DNA of 64,000 nt, taken from positions 529,230,291 to 529,294,290 of the forward strand of contig NC_081409.1 in assembly GCF_030272615.1 (NCBI RefSeq). Reading direction: 5' to 3'. This stretch comes from Cryptomeria japonica (lineage: Eukaryota > Streptophyta > Pinopsida > Cupressales > Cupressaceae). Within the stretch, counting starts at the first letter, position 1; the number at the start of each line of letters is the position of its first letter. The notes under the pieces were generated by a model. That model saw only the letters and a program-made list of their open reading frames with translations, was not told the DNA's origin and did no database searches. Below are positions 10,593 to 22,899 of this stretch, in pieces. Position numbers and translations under genes: made by a program.

Positions 10593-12215
10593 ACACCTGC
10601 GGGTGATTGTAGCCATATGTATTTTTGACATCATTGTATCATGACACTTTATATATATATATGAGATGATTCATCTTTGCGGCAGCTATATGCATGTGTA
10701 CCTATGTGATGAGATGTTCTTATGTGATGCTTATGATATGGATGCAAATATGTATGTAATGCAATATTTTTGTTCTTTTATGTTTTTAAAATGTTATGCC
10801 AATGCAAATGTAAATGTATGTAATGCATATGAATATGATAATGCAAATGTAAATTGTGCTAATAGGTGTTGTGTGCAGGATGTGATGCAGTTGTGATATC
10901 TATATGTATGTATGAAATGCTTATATGTGGTAATGTAGGTGCAACTACATGAAATGCAAATGTTTTTGGTGTGTCATTATACTCAGTCATGTGATAGCAG
11001 GCTACGCAGACTCAAGAAGGATGATGGAAGTCAATCGAGAAAGGGGGATGGAAGACAGAAGATATGAAAGTGAAAGAGCTTCTTGTGCATTATCATCATT
11101 GAGCTTTATTATGGCAAGTAGATTATGACAATCGAGGCATATGTTCGACCCAGAAAGTCATTGTACCTATTTGCATGGAGATAAGTCAGTCACAAACAAG
11201 GAATGCCCCAATTCATACTAGACTCATAGTGTCCTCATATCCTTGGACAAGTCATAGCATTACTAAGAGACAATCCACAGACAGAAAATACAAATAGGTG
11301 ACGATACCCCATCCTCGCCTTTCTAGTCAAAGACATCCTGGAGATAGAATCTCTAGTCAAAGACATCCTGGAAAAGCTAAAAGACATGTCACCAGAAAGA
11401 TAAAATCAAAAGAAAACTAAGACTCGACACCAACATCCACTGTAGTCCTCAAGTTTAGTGTCGCTTGTCACTTGTATAAGTCTATTTGATTGTGGTCACA
11501 ATGTTTACTTTCACAGAAAGGATAGATAGCACTGAACCATATGTTGTCTGAGTCTGTTGAAAGATTTGATTTGTTGAAGCCCATTATTGCTGCTGTGTCT
11601 CATCTGAAACTGACTGAATCCATGAAACTAATACTTTATTGTAGAGAAGATGAAACTTTATTGCGGATCTGTGATGCAAATGTTGCTTTATTGCGGATTG
11701 TGCGCGGATAAACTGAAGAAAGCTGGAAGAAACTGTACTCCTCGAAACATGTGATGTTCTTAGTTCCACACCCATCACTAGACGTAGGATTTTTCCTTAG
11801 CCACAGATAGAATCTGATTTATTATTGATGGAAAGGGAGGTGAAAAGGGAGGTTTATTATGAATGGCTAACCAATCTTGGGTAGATCAATTGACAAGCCA
11901 TGATGGGAATGGGTAAGTTTGTTATGAACGAATAGGTTGTGAGTGTGTACAAAGTGAAATGATGAAAGAGAATCCTGAAGGAGGGAGGAGCAATGTCTCT
12001 ACGCATGGCACTGGTGACCTAGTTTTCACCATAGTACTTGCCCAGGGTGCCACCGAAGTGGTTTTCACCATTGGACGAAATTATTTCTCTTTACTTTTTT
12101 TGATTTTTTCAATGTTTTTGTGTCACAAGGCGCCTGTTTGCCAGGTTTTCACCAAGTAACGATTTTTTTTGTTTTATAATTTTTTTGTATTTTTGAATTA
12201 GGATATTCCGATGAG
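10593..12215. other. RE4 3' untranslated region
   Basis: No coding sequence seen. It contains an ATG/TGCAAAT-rich low-complexity stretch (10660-10930), a 20-base direct repeat CTAGTCAAAGACATCCTGGA (about 11326 and 11356), and at 12008-12160 a block with repeated GGTTTTCACC and GCGCCTGTTTGCC. In element sense this block reads GGTGAAAACC and GGCAAACAGGCGCC and is shared with RE11 at 58350-58430. Confidence 0.7.
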
Positions 12216-13343
12216 CTATGTGTAGAACCTGCGAAGGTGCATGCTGTTGATAGGATCCTTCAAAGGTTCACCTTTTGTAGTTGAGAGCTAATATGCCCCA
12301 GAGCCATATACTGCTGTGATGATGTAAGGACCAAGCCAGTTTGGTTCGAACTTGCCCTTCTTCTCTGTGTCTTGCTGATTCTTGGGGTTTTCTCTGAGAA
12401 CCAAGTCACCTACCTCAAATGTGCGAGGCTTGACCTTGTGATTGTAGTTGCGACTCATTCGTTGTTGGTAAGCCTTGAGATGATTAAAAACAGTTTGTCT
12501 CCGTTCATCCAGCAGTTCTAGTTCTTGTAAGCGAGAGACTCTGTAATCTTCATCAGTGATGATGTTTTGCAAAGAGATCTGTAAAGAGGGTAAATCGACC
12601 TCAATAGGCAAGATGGCTTTAGAACCATATACTAGTGAATAGGGTGTAGCTCCTGTAGGTGTACGGACGCTTGTGCGGTAGGCCCAAAGTGCAGAATTAA
12701 GTTGGATATGCCAATTACGGCCAGCATCATCGATTGTCTTTTTGAGGATTTTAAGGATTGTTTTGTTAGACACCTCAGCTTGGCCATTGCCTTGGGGGTA
12801 ATATGGTGTGGAGAAACGATGAGAGATATGGAAGCGGTCATAGAGTTCGCGAACATCCTGATTTTTGAAGGGACGCCCGTTATTAGTGATAATGGAAACA
12901 GGAATACCATATCGGCAAATGATATAGTTAAGGATGAATGTAGCAATCTGTTTTTCAGTAACTTGTGTGAGAGGCACGACTTCAATCCATTTTGTAAAAT
13001 ACTCTGTGGCAGTGATAATGAATTTATGACCATTGGAAGAAGGAGGGTGAATCTTGCCTATGAGATCGAGTCCCCACTAACAAAAGGGCCAAGGAGACAC
13101 AAGTGGTTGAAGTTCTTGTGCTGGCGCATGTATGAGATCTCCATGAATTTGACATTGCTTACATTTCTTGACAAACTGATATGAGTCTTTCTCCATATTG
13201 GGCCAGTAATATCCAGTCCTGATAAGTTTCTTGGCCAAGGTAGGACCACTAGCATGTGGACCACATATCCCTTCATGCACTTCTCGTAACGCAATCTGAG
13301 CTTCGTCGCTTTCTAAACATCTAAGAAGAGTGCCATCTAGACC
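12216..13343 (-). pseudogene. RE4 integrase, broken
   Basis: The zinc-binding N-terminus is visible near 13280-13140 (HEGICGPHASG, then CKQCQIHGD), preceded by a TGA at 13344. The core has Asp in GLDLIGKI after a TAG near 13077. The second catalytic position reads ITNNGRPF where Asp is expected, an Asp-to-Asn change at about 12897, and Glu survives in GQAEVSNK. The C-terminus carries KPRTFEVGDLVL and a GPY motif, then TAG 12288, and the frame continues to a natural-looking end at 12216. All blocks share the RT frame. It would integrate cDNA; the active site is lost. Confidence 0.88.
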
Positions 13344-15280
13344 TCACTGGTATAGGATATCAGCTAAAATGACATATCGAGAGGATTGGCGAATGAAAGT
13401 GCGACGTTGGTTATTTGATAGATCAGGAGGTAAAGTATTGTCTCGTACGTATGTGAAAATGGAACCATATAACTGGGATTCGGGACCGACAACACATATC
13501 ATCTCAGTAGGGATTATCTCATATGAAGGGACCAAAAGGTTATCCACCAAGAACTCATAGCGGGTCTCATTTGGAGGTAAATCAATCAATGAAGCAATTG
13601 TAGCCATGGCATCTACGGCTCGATTCTGCTCTCTTGGTATCTGCTCAAAATCTATCTTTGTGAAGTGTTGTTTCAGATCATCCACCATTTGTTTATAAGG
13701 CATTAACTTTTCATCTTTTGTTTGATAATCACCAGTTGCTTGACGGATAACAAGTTGGGAGTCTCCAAAAACACGAAGTTCCTGGATCTTCCATTGAATT
13801 GCAATTCGTAATCCTGTTGTTAATGCCTCATATTCCGCTATATTGTTAGTGCAAGGAAATGATAAGCGGTATGATTTGGGTATAGAATCCCCTTGAGGAG
13901 TTATAAAGAGGATGCCAGCTCCTGCCCCATGCTGTGTGTATGAGCCGTCAATTGTTAAAATGGATTCATCTGGAAATTCTGAATTTAGAGGAACATCATC
14001 AATCATGGGAGCATCTGCTAATTGATCTGCTATGGCTTGTCCTTTTATTGCTTTTCTGTCCACATACTCGATGTCGAATTCACTCAGTATCATTACCCAT
14101 TTGGCCAGTCGCCCAGTAAGTGTTGCTTTATTGAGAAGGTATTTTAATGGATCAATTCTTGCAACCAACTTAGTCTTATGAGTGAGCATGTAATGTCGTA
14201 ATTTCTGTGAAGCAAAGACCACAGCAAGACATGCGCGCTCAATTGGTGTGTAGTTTAGCTCATATCCCACCAATGTGTGACTGATATAGTATACTACTTT
14301 TTCCTTGCCTTCAACGATTTGTTGCGCTAAGAGTGCCCCCAGTGCTGTTGGAGTAGCTGATATGTATAGTAACAGTGGTTGATCAGGAACTGGCGGATTT
14401 AGAAGATAATCTTTGAGCATCTGGAAAGCCTGTTGACAGTTGTCATCCCATTTGAATTTGATGTTTTTATGTAGCAGGTGCTGAAAAGGATTACACTTAT
14501 CTGCCAGTTGTGCTATGAATCTTCGAATGGACTGGAGTCTCCCTTGTAAGGATCGAAGTTGACTGATATTTCTGGGTGGTTGCATTTCCAAGATAGCTTT
14601 GACTTTTGCTGGATCTGCTTCAATTCCTCTTTTGGATACAATGAATCCTAGGAGCTTCCCAGAGGTTACTCCAAAGACACATTTCTTAGGGTTTAATCTT
14701 ACTTTGTATTTTTCCAACCAATCAAAGGCAACTGAAAGTATGTCCAAATGTGTATTTTTGTCTATTGATTTGACCAAGAGGTTGTCAACATAATCTTCCA
14801 CAGTTACATGCATGAGATCATGAAAGATAGTAGTCATAGCTCTTTGATATGTAGCACCTGCATTCTTTAACCCGAAAGGCATGACATTCCAGCAGAAAGT
14901 TCCCCACGGACAAGTAAATGCTATTTTATGTTGATCCTCGGGTGCAATTCTTATCTGATTATAGCCAGAGAATCCATCCATTAATGATAGCATTTCATGA
15001 CCTGCTGTGAGATCAACAATCAAGTCAATGTTTGGTAATGGGAAGTCATCCTTTAGACAAGCTTTGTTGATGTCTCTGAAATCTGTGCAAATTCTGATGC
15101 TGCGATCTGGTTTACTAACAGGTACCAAGTTAGAGATCCATTCAGGATAATCAATTGGACGTATGAATCTGACATAGAGTAATTTCTCAAGTTCTGCTTT
15201 GACTAGTAATGCCACTTGTGGATGCATTTTTCTCAATTTCTATTTTACTGGTTTTGCCCCTGATTTGACTGTCAGATGAT
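13344..15280 (-). pseudogene. RE4 reverse transcriptase with two RNase H domains
   Basis: An open stretch of 630 codons. RT: VPVSKPDRSIRICTDFRDIN, LMDGFSGYNQI (first catalytic Asp), MPFGLKNAGATYQR and EDYVDNLLV, where the YVDD box has become YVDN (Asp to Asn, about 14793). A Ty3-type RNase H remnant (PLLLYISATPTALGALLAQ) and connection follow. Then comes a second RNase H with ILTIDGSYTQHGAG, NIAEYEALTTGL, VFGDSQLVI and REQNRAVDAMA, retaining the Asp-Glu-Asp-Asp set. This dual arrangement defines the Tat lineage. A TAG just upstream (about 15240) separates it from the linker. Confidence 0.93.
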
Positions 15281-16340
15281 GCATTACCAAATCCAGATCC
15301 AATCCAGGCATATCAGCGTATGACCAGGTGAAGTTGATTTTTCACTTTTTGAAGAAACTTATGAATTTCGACGTTTCAGACTCTATCAGTGATTGAGCTA
15401 GGAATATGTTGTGTGGAACCTCTTCTGTACCAATGTTTGTTTTGATAGTCTCCTCTACCAACATGGATGATTTTTCCTCATATGATGCTGGGAGAATGTC
15501 GAGCCTTCCATCTTTGGGCGCCTCAGAGAGGTTTTCACCCTCAGATACGTCCTTTCTTTTTACTTTTTTGGAATCAGATAGCGCCACAGTGTGGTTTTCG
15601 CTATAAGACCCTTGATTTGTTCTTATTTTCACATTTTTGTGACTGGAAGGTCCGACACCCTCACCAAAATATGCCACGCTATTGAGTTCTATGGTGTATC
15701 TTGCTTTATGGTCTCCAGGGGGAAGATCATCTCGTATGCCTAGATAATCAATAAAAGCTTCATCATTTTGGAATGTATCCAACTGTGCAGGTCCTTCATT
15801 ATCCCAGTCAATGAGTTGGTGATGAACAAGGGGAAGGCCGTTAATGTCTTTGAAGTTAGCGGGGCTAAGAGTGAAGATGTGGTTATATTCAGGTATGTCA
15901 AGGTAATTATCAAGGTCATCGATGGTACTCTCCTCATCAGTCTCGATCACGAACGAATCCAAATTATCATCACTAGTAGCGCATGTCGGAACAGGTGTTC
16001 TCATCCTATGTGATTTCAACCTAGAACCTTGAGACAAGGACTGTGTAGACTCCTCATGGGTTGTTTCTTGACCAACTCTAAATTTGTTATAAAACTCCTC
16101 CTCTTCTGTGGGTTCACCTGGCTCTCTGAATGTCTCGATGAGCTCATAGTCACTGGAGGATTTGTCTGAACCCCATTCCCATTCGTTGGAGTCTGTGGAA
16201 TAGCAATCCTCTTGTTGAATTTTGGCAATTTTGATTCGTGATGCCTCTTCTGTCCTTTTAGTGTGGATCTTGGAAGTCAGAAAACCAAGTCCCTTCGAGC
16301 ATTCCCTTTTTACAGTCAATTCAAGTTGTAAGGGCTCCAT
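15281..16340 (-). pseudogene. RE4 acidic linker between protease and RT
   Basis: 332 codons in the RT frame, rich in Glu, Asp and Ser (GEPTEEEEFYN, VIETDEESTIDDLDNYLD), ending at TGA 15342 with the frame continuing to RT. I recognise no domain. A long spacer between protease and RT is common in Tat-type elements. It overlaps the preceding protease ORF by about 25 bases in another frame, so a frameshift was needed in life or has arisen by mutation. Confidence 0.7.
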
Positions 16341-17669
16341 AACGCCTTCTTTTCGTAACCCAAGAGGGCTTTTTCCATCATACCCGAATTTTTGTAGAAT
16401 CTTGAAGCCTTTGCCATATTTCTCACAGGGTATATTGATTTGATCTTGTGTGTCATCTTCAATGCTTTGTAGAGCATTTTATATAAACCTTCCTCTTCTA
16501 GTTCGCCCCATCTTTGAAAGGTAGTAGGGTCCCATTTGAGCGTCATGATGGATGTTTGCTTGTTAGGATGTGGCCTTCCATATTCTTTTGGAGAGCTCAT
16601 GACTTGTCGTAAATACATGGTCTGATTTAAAGTGTATTCTCCCATGCCTTTGTCCTGAAATCTGCCTTTAAGTTCACCCTGTTTTGATGTCAAAGGTTTC
16701 AATGACTCAGGGTCAATGTATGCCGAAGAAGGAACAACTTCATGATTACTGGGAATGATGATCTTAGTATGTGATCTCAAGTTATTGCAATATATGAACG
16801 GATTAGGATCGCCATTAACTGTTTCCTCGACTCCATTGTGAGGAAACTTAATGCATTGGTGATATGTCGATGGGACTTCCCTCATTTCATGAATCCAAGG
16901 ACGTCCTAGCAATATATTATAAGTGAGATCTAAATCTAGGACTTGGCAAACCACATCCTTTGTAACTGGCCCAATTCTTAGAGGTAAGGTGACCGTGCCC
17001 TTGGATGAGCGTTCTTCATCATCATATGCCTTGATGGTGATTTGATTTTTTGAATTCACAGCTTTATTGGAATATCCCAATTGTTTAATGGTGCTCAATG
17101 TACAAATGTTTAGACCTGCTCCTCCATCTATCAGGACTCACTTTATTCGATGTTTGTGTATAAAGGCTTCAATATGTAATGGTGCATTATGTGGCTGACT
17201 TACAGAGGCGTCATCAGCTTCCGTGAATGTAAGGGAGTGTGGAATGGAAAGGTATCCCACCATGGCTTGAAACTGGTCCACGTTTAGATCAGTAGGAATG
17301 GCGGTGTCTCTCAAGATTTTATCAAGAATGGCTTTATGAGCGGGGGATATGCGTAAGAGTTCAAGGATTGAAATGAGCGCGGGTGTCTTCCCTAACTATT
17401 CTACAAGGTCATACTCAGGTTTGGTAGATGAAGAAGTGGTGTTTTTAGTTGAAGCACTTGGCAAAGTAATTTTACCTCGATGAGTTGTAACATGACACTC
17501 AAAGGTAGGCTCAAAAGAAGATCCAACACCTCTTAGGACAATCTTGGATCGCTGAGGAGGATTCTCAGGGTTTTTGTTCTTGATGGTAATAGTAGAGATA
17601 TGATTGTCCATCGAGATATGATTGATAGTTGAATCATAGTTGTAAGGTGCTCTAGTATAGTTGGCTTGA
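16341..17669 (-). pseudogene. RE4 aspartic protease region, broken
   Basis: This frame differs from gag and RT and overlaps the end of gag (reading from about 17791). TAG at 17396 and TGA near 17142 interrupt it. The protease core reads VLIDGGAGLNIC near 17135-17100, with the catalytic Asp kept and DGG in place of the usual DSG or DTG, and then NILLGRPWIHEM near 16905. It should release Gag and Pol products. Confidence 0.82.
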
Positions 17670-19682
17670 TCATCTGTGACTAGCTTTTCCCTTGTCATGT
17701 TTTGGGAATGGTTCCTTAAACATCTCATGTTCTTGATTGGATGAGTGTCCCTCAATCTCAATGTCACCTCTATCAATGAGATCTTGCACAATATTCTTCA
17801 GTTGATGACAATTACCTATTTTATGACCCTTGCTTTTATGAAATTCACAATACTCATCATCATTCCACCAATTTGGTTTGACCTTTGGTTCATATGGCGG
17901 GAAATCTGGAATTGTGATCACCTTGTTTGCCACCAGCTTTTTGAAGATTGACTCAAGTGGCTCTGCCAAAGGAGTGTACTTCCTTCGTGACTTGGAAGTT
18001 GTTTGAGTATTAACTTGATTGTTTGTAGAACTTGATCCCGAAAAGATGAATTTGGGTCGCATTGTGTTGGCATCAACAACACCATCATTGACTGTGTTCT
18101 TGTTTTTATTCCAAAATCTTGGCTTGTCTTTTCCTTTAAAGTCATCTTTGTTTTCCTTGAATATCTTAATGACTCCTTGCTCAATTAGGACCTTCTCTGT
18201 TGCTAAGCCTTTTTCAATGACGTCCTTGAAGGTGGACAAACAAGCTTTCCTTAGATCATAGCCAATGTCTTTGTTAACATTTTGGGTGAAAATTTCTACC
18301 ATTTGTTTTTGTGGAATTTCGCAAGAGCATCTGCTGGCTAGATTTCTCCATCTTTGTAAAAATGATGCAAAAGATTCTCCCTCTTTTTGCTTAGTATTGC
18401 ACAAAGTAGTGACTGATATGTCTGTCTCTATATTGTAGGAGAAATGTTGAATAAATGCCTCTGCTAAGTCACCCCATGACTTAATACCAGGTGGAAGTTG
18501 GGAGAACCATTCCATAGCTTGATCACCTAAGCTTTGTGGGAATAATCTCATCAAATATGTCTCTTCTGCTGCTACCTCAATGCAAGCTGTAAAAAATTGT
18601 CTTATGTGTGCCTTAGGATCCCCTTTTCCTCTATACTTATCAAATTTAGGCGTCACAAAATGTTTAGGAAATGGAGGCATTGGAATGCTCTTGTCAAATG
18701 GATAAGGACATATGTCTCTCATTGTGTATGTTGGCTTTGGTGTATTTATGTCCTCCATTTTCTTTTGTAAGTCCCTGATTTGTTGCTCCAAATTGCTCTT
18801 AGGTGGAGATCGACTTCTTGGACCATACCCCATGTTTGAGACACCAATTTGAGGAGAAGCATGTTGCATATATGGATGATATTGATCATACACATGTTCA
18901 TATGGAGGAGGTCTGTAATGATGCTGCATATATGGAGCACTTGGTATAGATTCATGTTGAGGAACACCATATCTATTTTGCGCATGTATACCATATTCTA
19001 TAGGCATGTCATGTTCCATTGTGTTGCCCCCAAATTTGACATGAGGTTTCCTTGTGTCCAAATTTTGAGCATGCCTTGGAATATCCCATTGTTTTGGTGG
19101 TTGATCCTTAGCATTAGCATATCTGTCTACATAAGACTTCCATACTGGTCTACGAAGGTAAGTATCATATGCTTGACCATGTGTATGTGGGACCTCTGGT
19201 TTTTGAAGCAAAGACGATGGTGATTCAGGCACCATATATGGTCCTCTATTTCCTCCACTATTAGGTCTCCTTTGATCCATGTTGGAGTGAGTTTGTTGCA
19301 AAGGTCAGTTTTCCATTATTTGAGACATGTCAAAATCATGAGGTATCTTGGCTCCACTTTGTGCCATCATGTGTAAGAAGTATTGTCTATCCCTCCTCAT
19401 TATTTCCTCAACCAATCGATTGAAATGGGGATTCATAATGGATTCTTCCACATTTACTGAATGTATTGATAAGCTGTCCAAATTGTCATTGTGTGTAACA
19501 TTGTTGTTTGTAGTGCCTGTGTTTTCAACATTTGGAATGTTTCTATAGACATCCATGTCAGGTAATGTAGTGTGATCAGTATTGAAAAATAAATCATTGT
19601 CATACTCATAAGAACTCATGTTTGCGGACTCTTGAGCCTCTTTAGTTTCTCTCCTAGATTTTTGAAGATGGGTTTCAACCAT
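17670..19682 (-). pseudogene. RE4 Gag, one stop
   Basis: ATG at 19682 to stop at 17670, with a single TGA at about 19302. The N-terminal part is Pro/Tyr/His-rich. The capsid-like domain spans about 18730-18170 (YPFDKSIPMPPFPKHF, KFDKYRGKGDPKAHIRQFFTAC, LGDQAMEWFSQLPPGIKSW). The C-terminus has a variant knuckle, CEFHKSKGHKIGNC, of C-x2-H-x4-H-x4-C type near 17845, matching the RE8 gag. It would form the particle shell and bind element RNA. Confidence 0.9.
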
Positions 19683-20174
19683 GAACTAGGTATTGACCAA
19701 GATGTGTAAGACTAGATGAAAATGGAAAAAGTATGGAAGACCAAGAGTTGTATGGAGTGTAAATGAATCTGAGGTGTACTTGCAAATGTCCAAGGTGTAA
19801 GACCAAGTATGTATGTAGTAGAGTAGGTGTGACTTCCAAAGAGAGGATAGTTTCTCTTGATGAGGTAAGCTGACCTTGACCCTAAGTAAGACCAAATGAG
19901 ACCCAAAGGTAAGAAACCTTGATGAGGGACCACCTAGCAAAGTGTTGTTGTATGTAGTGTGTTGACAAAGTATGATGAGGACAAGCAAGTGACCTTTTGA
20001 CTTAAGTTTAGACAAGTATGAATGTAAAATGAGATGTGAAGCAATGATGGACTATGTGAGACCCAAGGACAGGTTGAATGCTAGATGAAACCTGAAGAAA
20101 CAACCTAGGAAGCTCAAGTATTTCGAAACTGATTTCTTTTGTTTGCTGGACTGTGAAATTTTCTTGCAATTTTG

Positions 20175-20425
20175 AACACAGACGCGACTGTATACTTCAC
20201 AGACGCGGTTTCCGGACACAGACGCTACTCTGTTTAATCCAGATGCGCTTCTGAGATTTTCTTGTTTATGTTTGCTGGACTGTAAATATTTTTGCAATTC
20301 TGGACACAGACGCGACTGTATACTGCACAGACGCTATTATCCGACACAGACGGGTTTATATTCAACACAGATGCTATTCTGCCCTTCACAAACGCGCTTA
20401 GACAACACAGACGCGTTTCTGTAAG
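20175..20425 (-). repeat. RE4 leader motif array 2
   Basis: About ten copies of CACAGACGCG(A/G/T) on the plus strand, with variants such as CACAGATGCT, spaced about 15-30 bases. Confidence 0.85.
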
Positions 20426-21649
20426 TTTTGTGCAATTTTTCCAATCTGTGAAGTTGTTTTGTTGTGACCCAATCTGACTGTTTGACTAATTTTCGTGACA
20501 AGAGGACACAATATTGATGAGGACCCAATGTTTGCAAGTGTTTAGACTGACAATGACTCCAAGAAAAGTGTGTTGTTTGATGTAAAATGTTTTGCATACA
20601 CTTGAAGACACAAAAGACACAATGTTTTGATGTTTGGTCTTGAATGTTTTGAATGTTTAACATAAGTCAAGCACAATTCTTATGGCTGGCCAAGACAATA
20701 GTTGTTGATCCCACATAGGGTTTTACCCCCGAGGCTACGCTATTCAGAGCGGATACTTAGATGCTTGACCTCACTGGCTCCACCCTCGGCACTCACTTCT
20801 CAGGTCAGCCAAACATCAGTCCCCACGAAAACTCCCCGTGGCGAACTTTGTATCTCTACTAAGAACCGTATGTGTGTGGGCCGCTACCAGAGGTCCGACC
20901 TCCTGCCCCGACAACTAGAAGGATTTGGGCTTCTAAAACAAAAAGGTGCTATTAAGGGCATCCGCTCGTGTGGCCATACATGTGGCACTTTCAGCTCTGT
21001 AAATACAGAAGGCTCCCAGCCGGTAGGGGTTACGCCCTACAAATGATCAAATAAATTTGATCAAACGGGTTTATGGGGAGACATAGTGTCGGTATGAACT
21101 AATCAGCACACGTTATCCATAGTTTTCACCATGAATACATTTGATTATAGTGGTTCGGATGAGGTGGGTTTTCCTCACTACCACTTGGGTCGTTCTCTTC
21201 TCACTAGTAGTCCTAATGACCACACGGGAAGATAGGCCCTCTAAAGATTAAACAAAAAGAGCCTATTGCTCAAGACACAAAAGACAATGATTCAATTTTA
21301 GTGCACCAATTGAAGTGTTTTCTAGTCTATGAAAATAAGACACACAATAAAAATCCAAAAACCCTTGCCAAGGACCTGCAACAAAGATTTATTAGTAGTT
21401 TGGATTGTTTGAAATAATCACCCCTTCCTGCAAGCACACAAGTTAGGTAAATTTTAAAACCCAAAAGACTTTGTGAAAATAGGGGCCTTCAACCAAATGA
21501 TTTTGCTTCCAAGACAAGCTGCACCAATTTTGTTAGCTAGATCTGAATATGTTAGTCCGAAATAAACCAGATCTGAAACATTAAATGCAAGACAAAATGG
21601 TGAAAAATGAAAACCTAAAAAAAAAAAAAAAATTTTTTTTTTTTTTTTT

Positions 21650-22015
21650 ACATAGACGTGATTTTACTTTACATAGACGCGATTCTACCCTACACAGACG
21701 CGATTCCACAACACAGACGCGATTTAACACCTCACAGACGCGTTTCTGCAAAAAAATGTAAAACAGAAAATCCTGCAAAGCACAGACGCGATTAAAATGA
21801 TCACAGACGCGGTTTTGTGATGCACAGACGCGTCTGCAGAACACAGACGTGACCCTTGGTCACAGATGCGGCTAAAAACACCGCGGACGCGACTAAATAA
21901 CACAAACGTGCTTTCCCAGAACCTACAAAATAAAATATTGCCAGTAATACAGACGCGATTCTAGATGTCGTAGACGCGCCAGAAAAACAAAAACGCGATC
22001 CGAAAGTGCGCAGAC
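21650..22015 (-). repeat. RE4 leader motif array 1
   Basis: About sixteen copies of CACAGACGCGATT-like units on the plus strand, spaced about 15-25 bases. The element is dense in CpG here, and the variants are mostly CG to TG or CA. Confidence 0.88.
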
Positions 22016-22106
22016 GTGGGAATGTCAAAAATGTTGTCGAAAATGCCAGATTTGCAACTTCAAACACAAAATCTGCAACAAAGATGTTAATGTAAAAGGG
22101 ACAAGA

Positions 22107-22124
22107 GTCCCACCGGGCGTGCCA
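22107..22124 (-). other. RE4 primer-binding site
   Basis: The minus strand reads TGGCACGCCCGGTGGGAC three bases from the LTR end. It starts TGG as expected for a CCA-ended tRNA. I cannot assign the tRNA with confidence. RE6 has a near copy at 36962-36979. Confidence 0.75.
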
Positions 22125-22127
22125 AAA

Positions 22128-22894
22128 TGTATATGGTGAAAATGGATAACAATAATAACAATATTGAAAGGCTAAATAGATTCAACCACAAAACCCTAGC
22201 CTAACAATCAACAAAGATCCACCATAACATATGAAGATTACCTAAGACAATGCAAATCACATGAAATCACAAAGATTATACCATCACATGTCCAATAGGG
22301 TTTTGATCTCCATTCTTCCTATCTCCATTGATCTTGCTTGATATATTTGCTCTTAGATTTTATATGCACAAGAGCTCAACAAAGAACGAAATGTGGTTGC
22401 AAGTAGGATCGTAGTGTAGTCAAGTCCTCCAAATTGTCTATTAGGGTTTGATAATGAAGAAGGCATCTCCTTAAATAGAAGACACAATATGAAATGGAGG
22501 GATAAGATTGAGAGGTGTAAAAGGAGGTCGGCTAAGATTAGAGGGTAGGTAGAAGAAATAGTAAAATAATGAAAGAGGTAGGTAGTGTAGGAATTAAGAG
22601 ATGAATGACATGTGTCATAGGTAGAAAAGGCTAATGAATTAATTAAATAAATAAAGATTTATTTAATTAATAGAAGAAATGAGATCAATTAAATAAATAA
22701 ATATTTATTTAATTTAGGAAAATGATAATTTAAATAAATAAATGTATTTATTTAAATGAGAAATAAGGCTAGAAGAGGATAAATGAATTAATTAAATAAA
22801 TAAAGATTTATTTAATTAATAGAAGAATTAGGCTTAGATAATTAAATAAATAAAATATTTATTTAATTAGACATGACAATTTTAGGTGTCTACA
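22128..22894 (-). repeat. RE4 5' LTR (767 bp)
   Basis: Partner of 8373-9139. The five differences I see are three transitions and two transversions. The right flank gattg completes the target duplication. Confidence 0.96.
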
Positions 22895-22899
22895 GATTG
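22895..22899. repeat. RE4 target-site duplication, right copy (gattg)
   Basis: Identical to 8368-8372. Confidence 0.95.

Larger units (their letters stand above)
19683..22106 (-). other. RE4 leader with conserved core and two motif arrays
   Basis: About 2.4 kb between primer site and gag, with no convincing ORF. In element order: array 1 (22015-21650, about 16 copies of CGCGTCTGTG-type units), an A16/T17 palindrome (21617-21649), a conserved core (21250-20740) that aligns by eye with the RE11 and RE8 leaders, and array 2 (20425-20175, about 10 copies of the same unit). The core contains possible hairpins (20823-20841). The position fits packaging, dimerisation or translation signals, which is inference. 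Confidence 0.75.
8373..22894 (-). mobile_element. RE4: Tat-type Ty3/gypsy element, complete with both LTRs
   Basis: 14,522 bp, flanked by gattg. Minus-strand order: LTR, primer site, a leader of about 2.4 kb with motif arrays, gag, protease, acidic linker, RT, RNase H, second (archaeal-type) RNase H, integrase, then a 3' region of about 3 kb with an antisense PMD-like ORF, purine tract and LTR. The double RNase H and the long 3' region are hallmarks of the Tat lineage. The LTRs differ at 5 of 767 positions by my count, so insertion is recent compared with its neighbours. Even so, the coding region carries about ten stops and catalytic substitutions. Confidence 0.95.

Noticed and set aside
20702-21046. 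114-codon plus-strand ORF in a stop-poor, GC-richer stretch
   Set aside because: It lies antisense in the conserved RE4 leader core. The matching region of RE11 is not open, so conservation is at RNA or DNA level.
21617-21649. A16/T17 palindrome as a terminator or assembly artefact
   Set aside because: It lies inside the RE4 leader between array 1 and the core. Slippage is the simplest explanation, and nothing shows function; length may also be a sequencing artefact.
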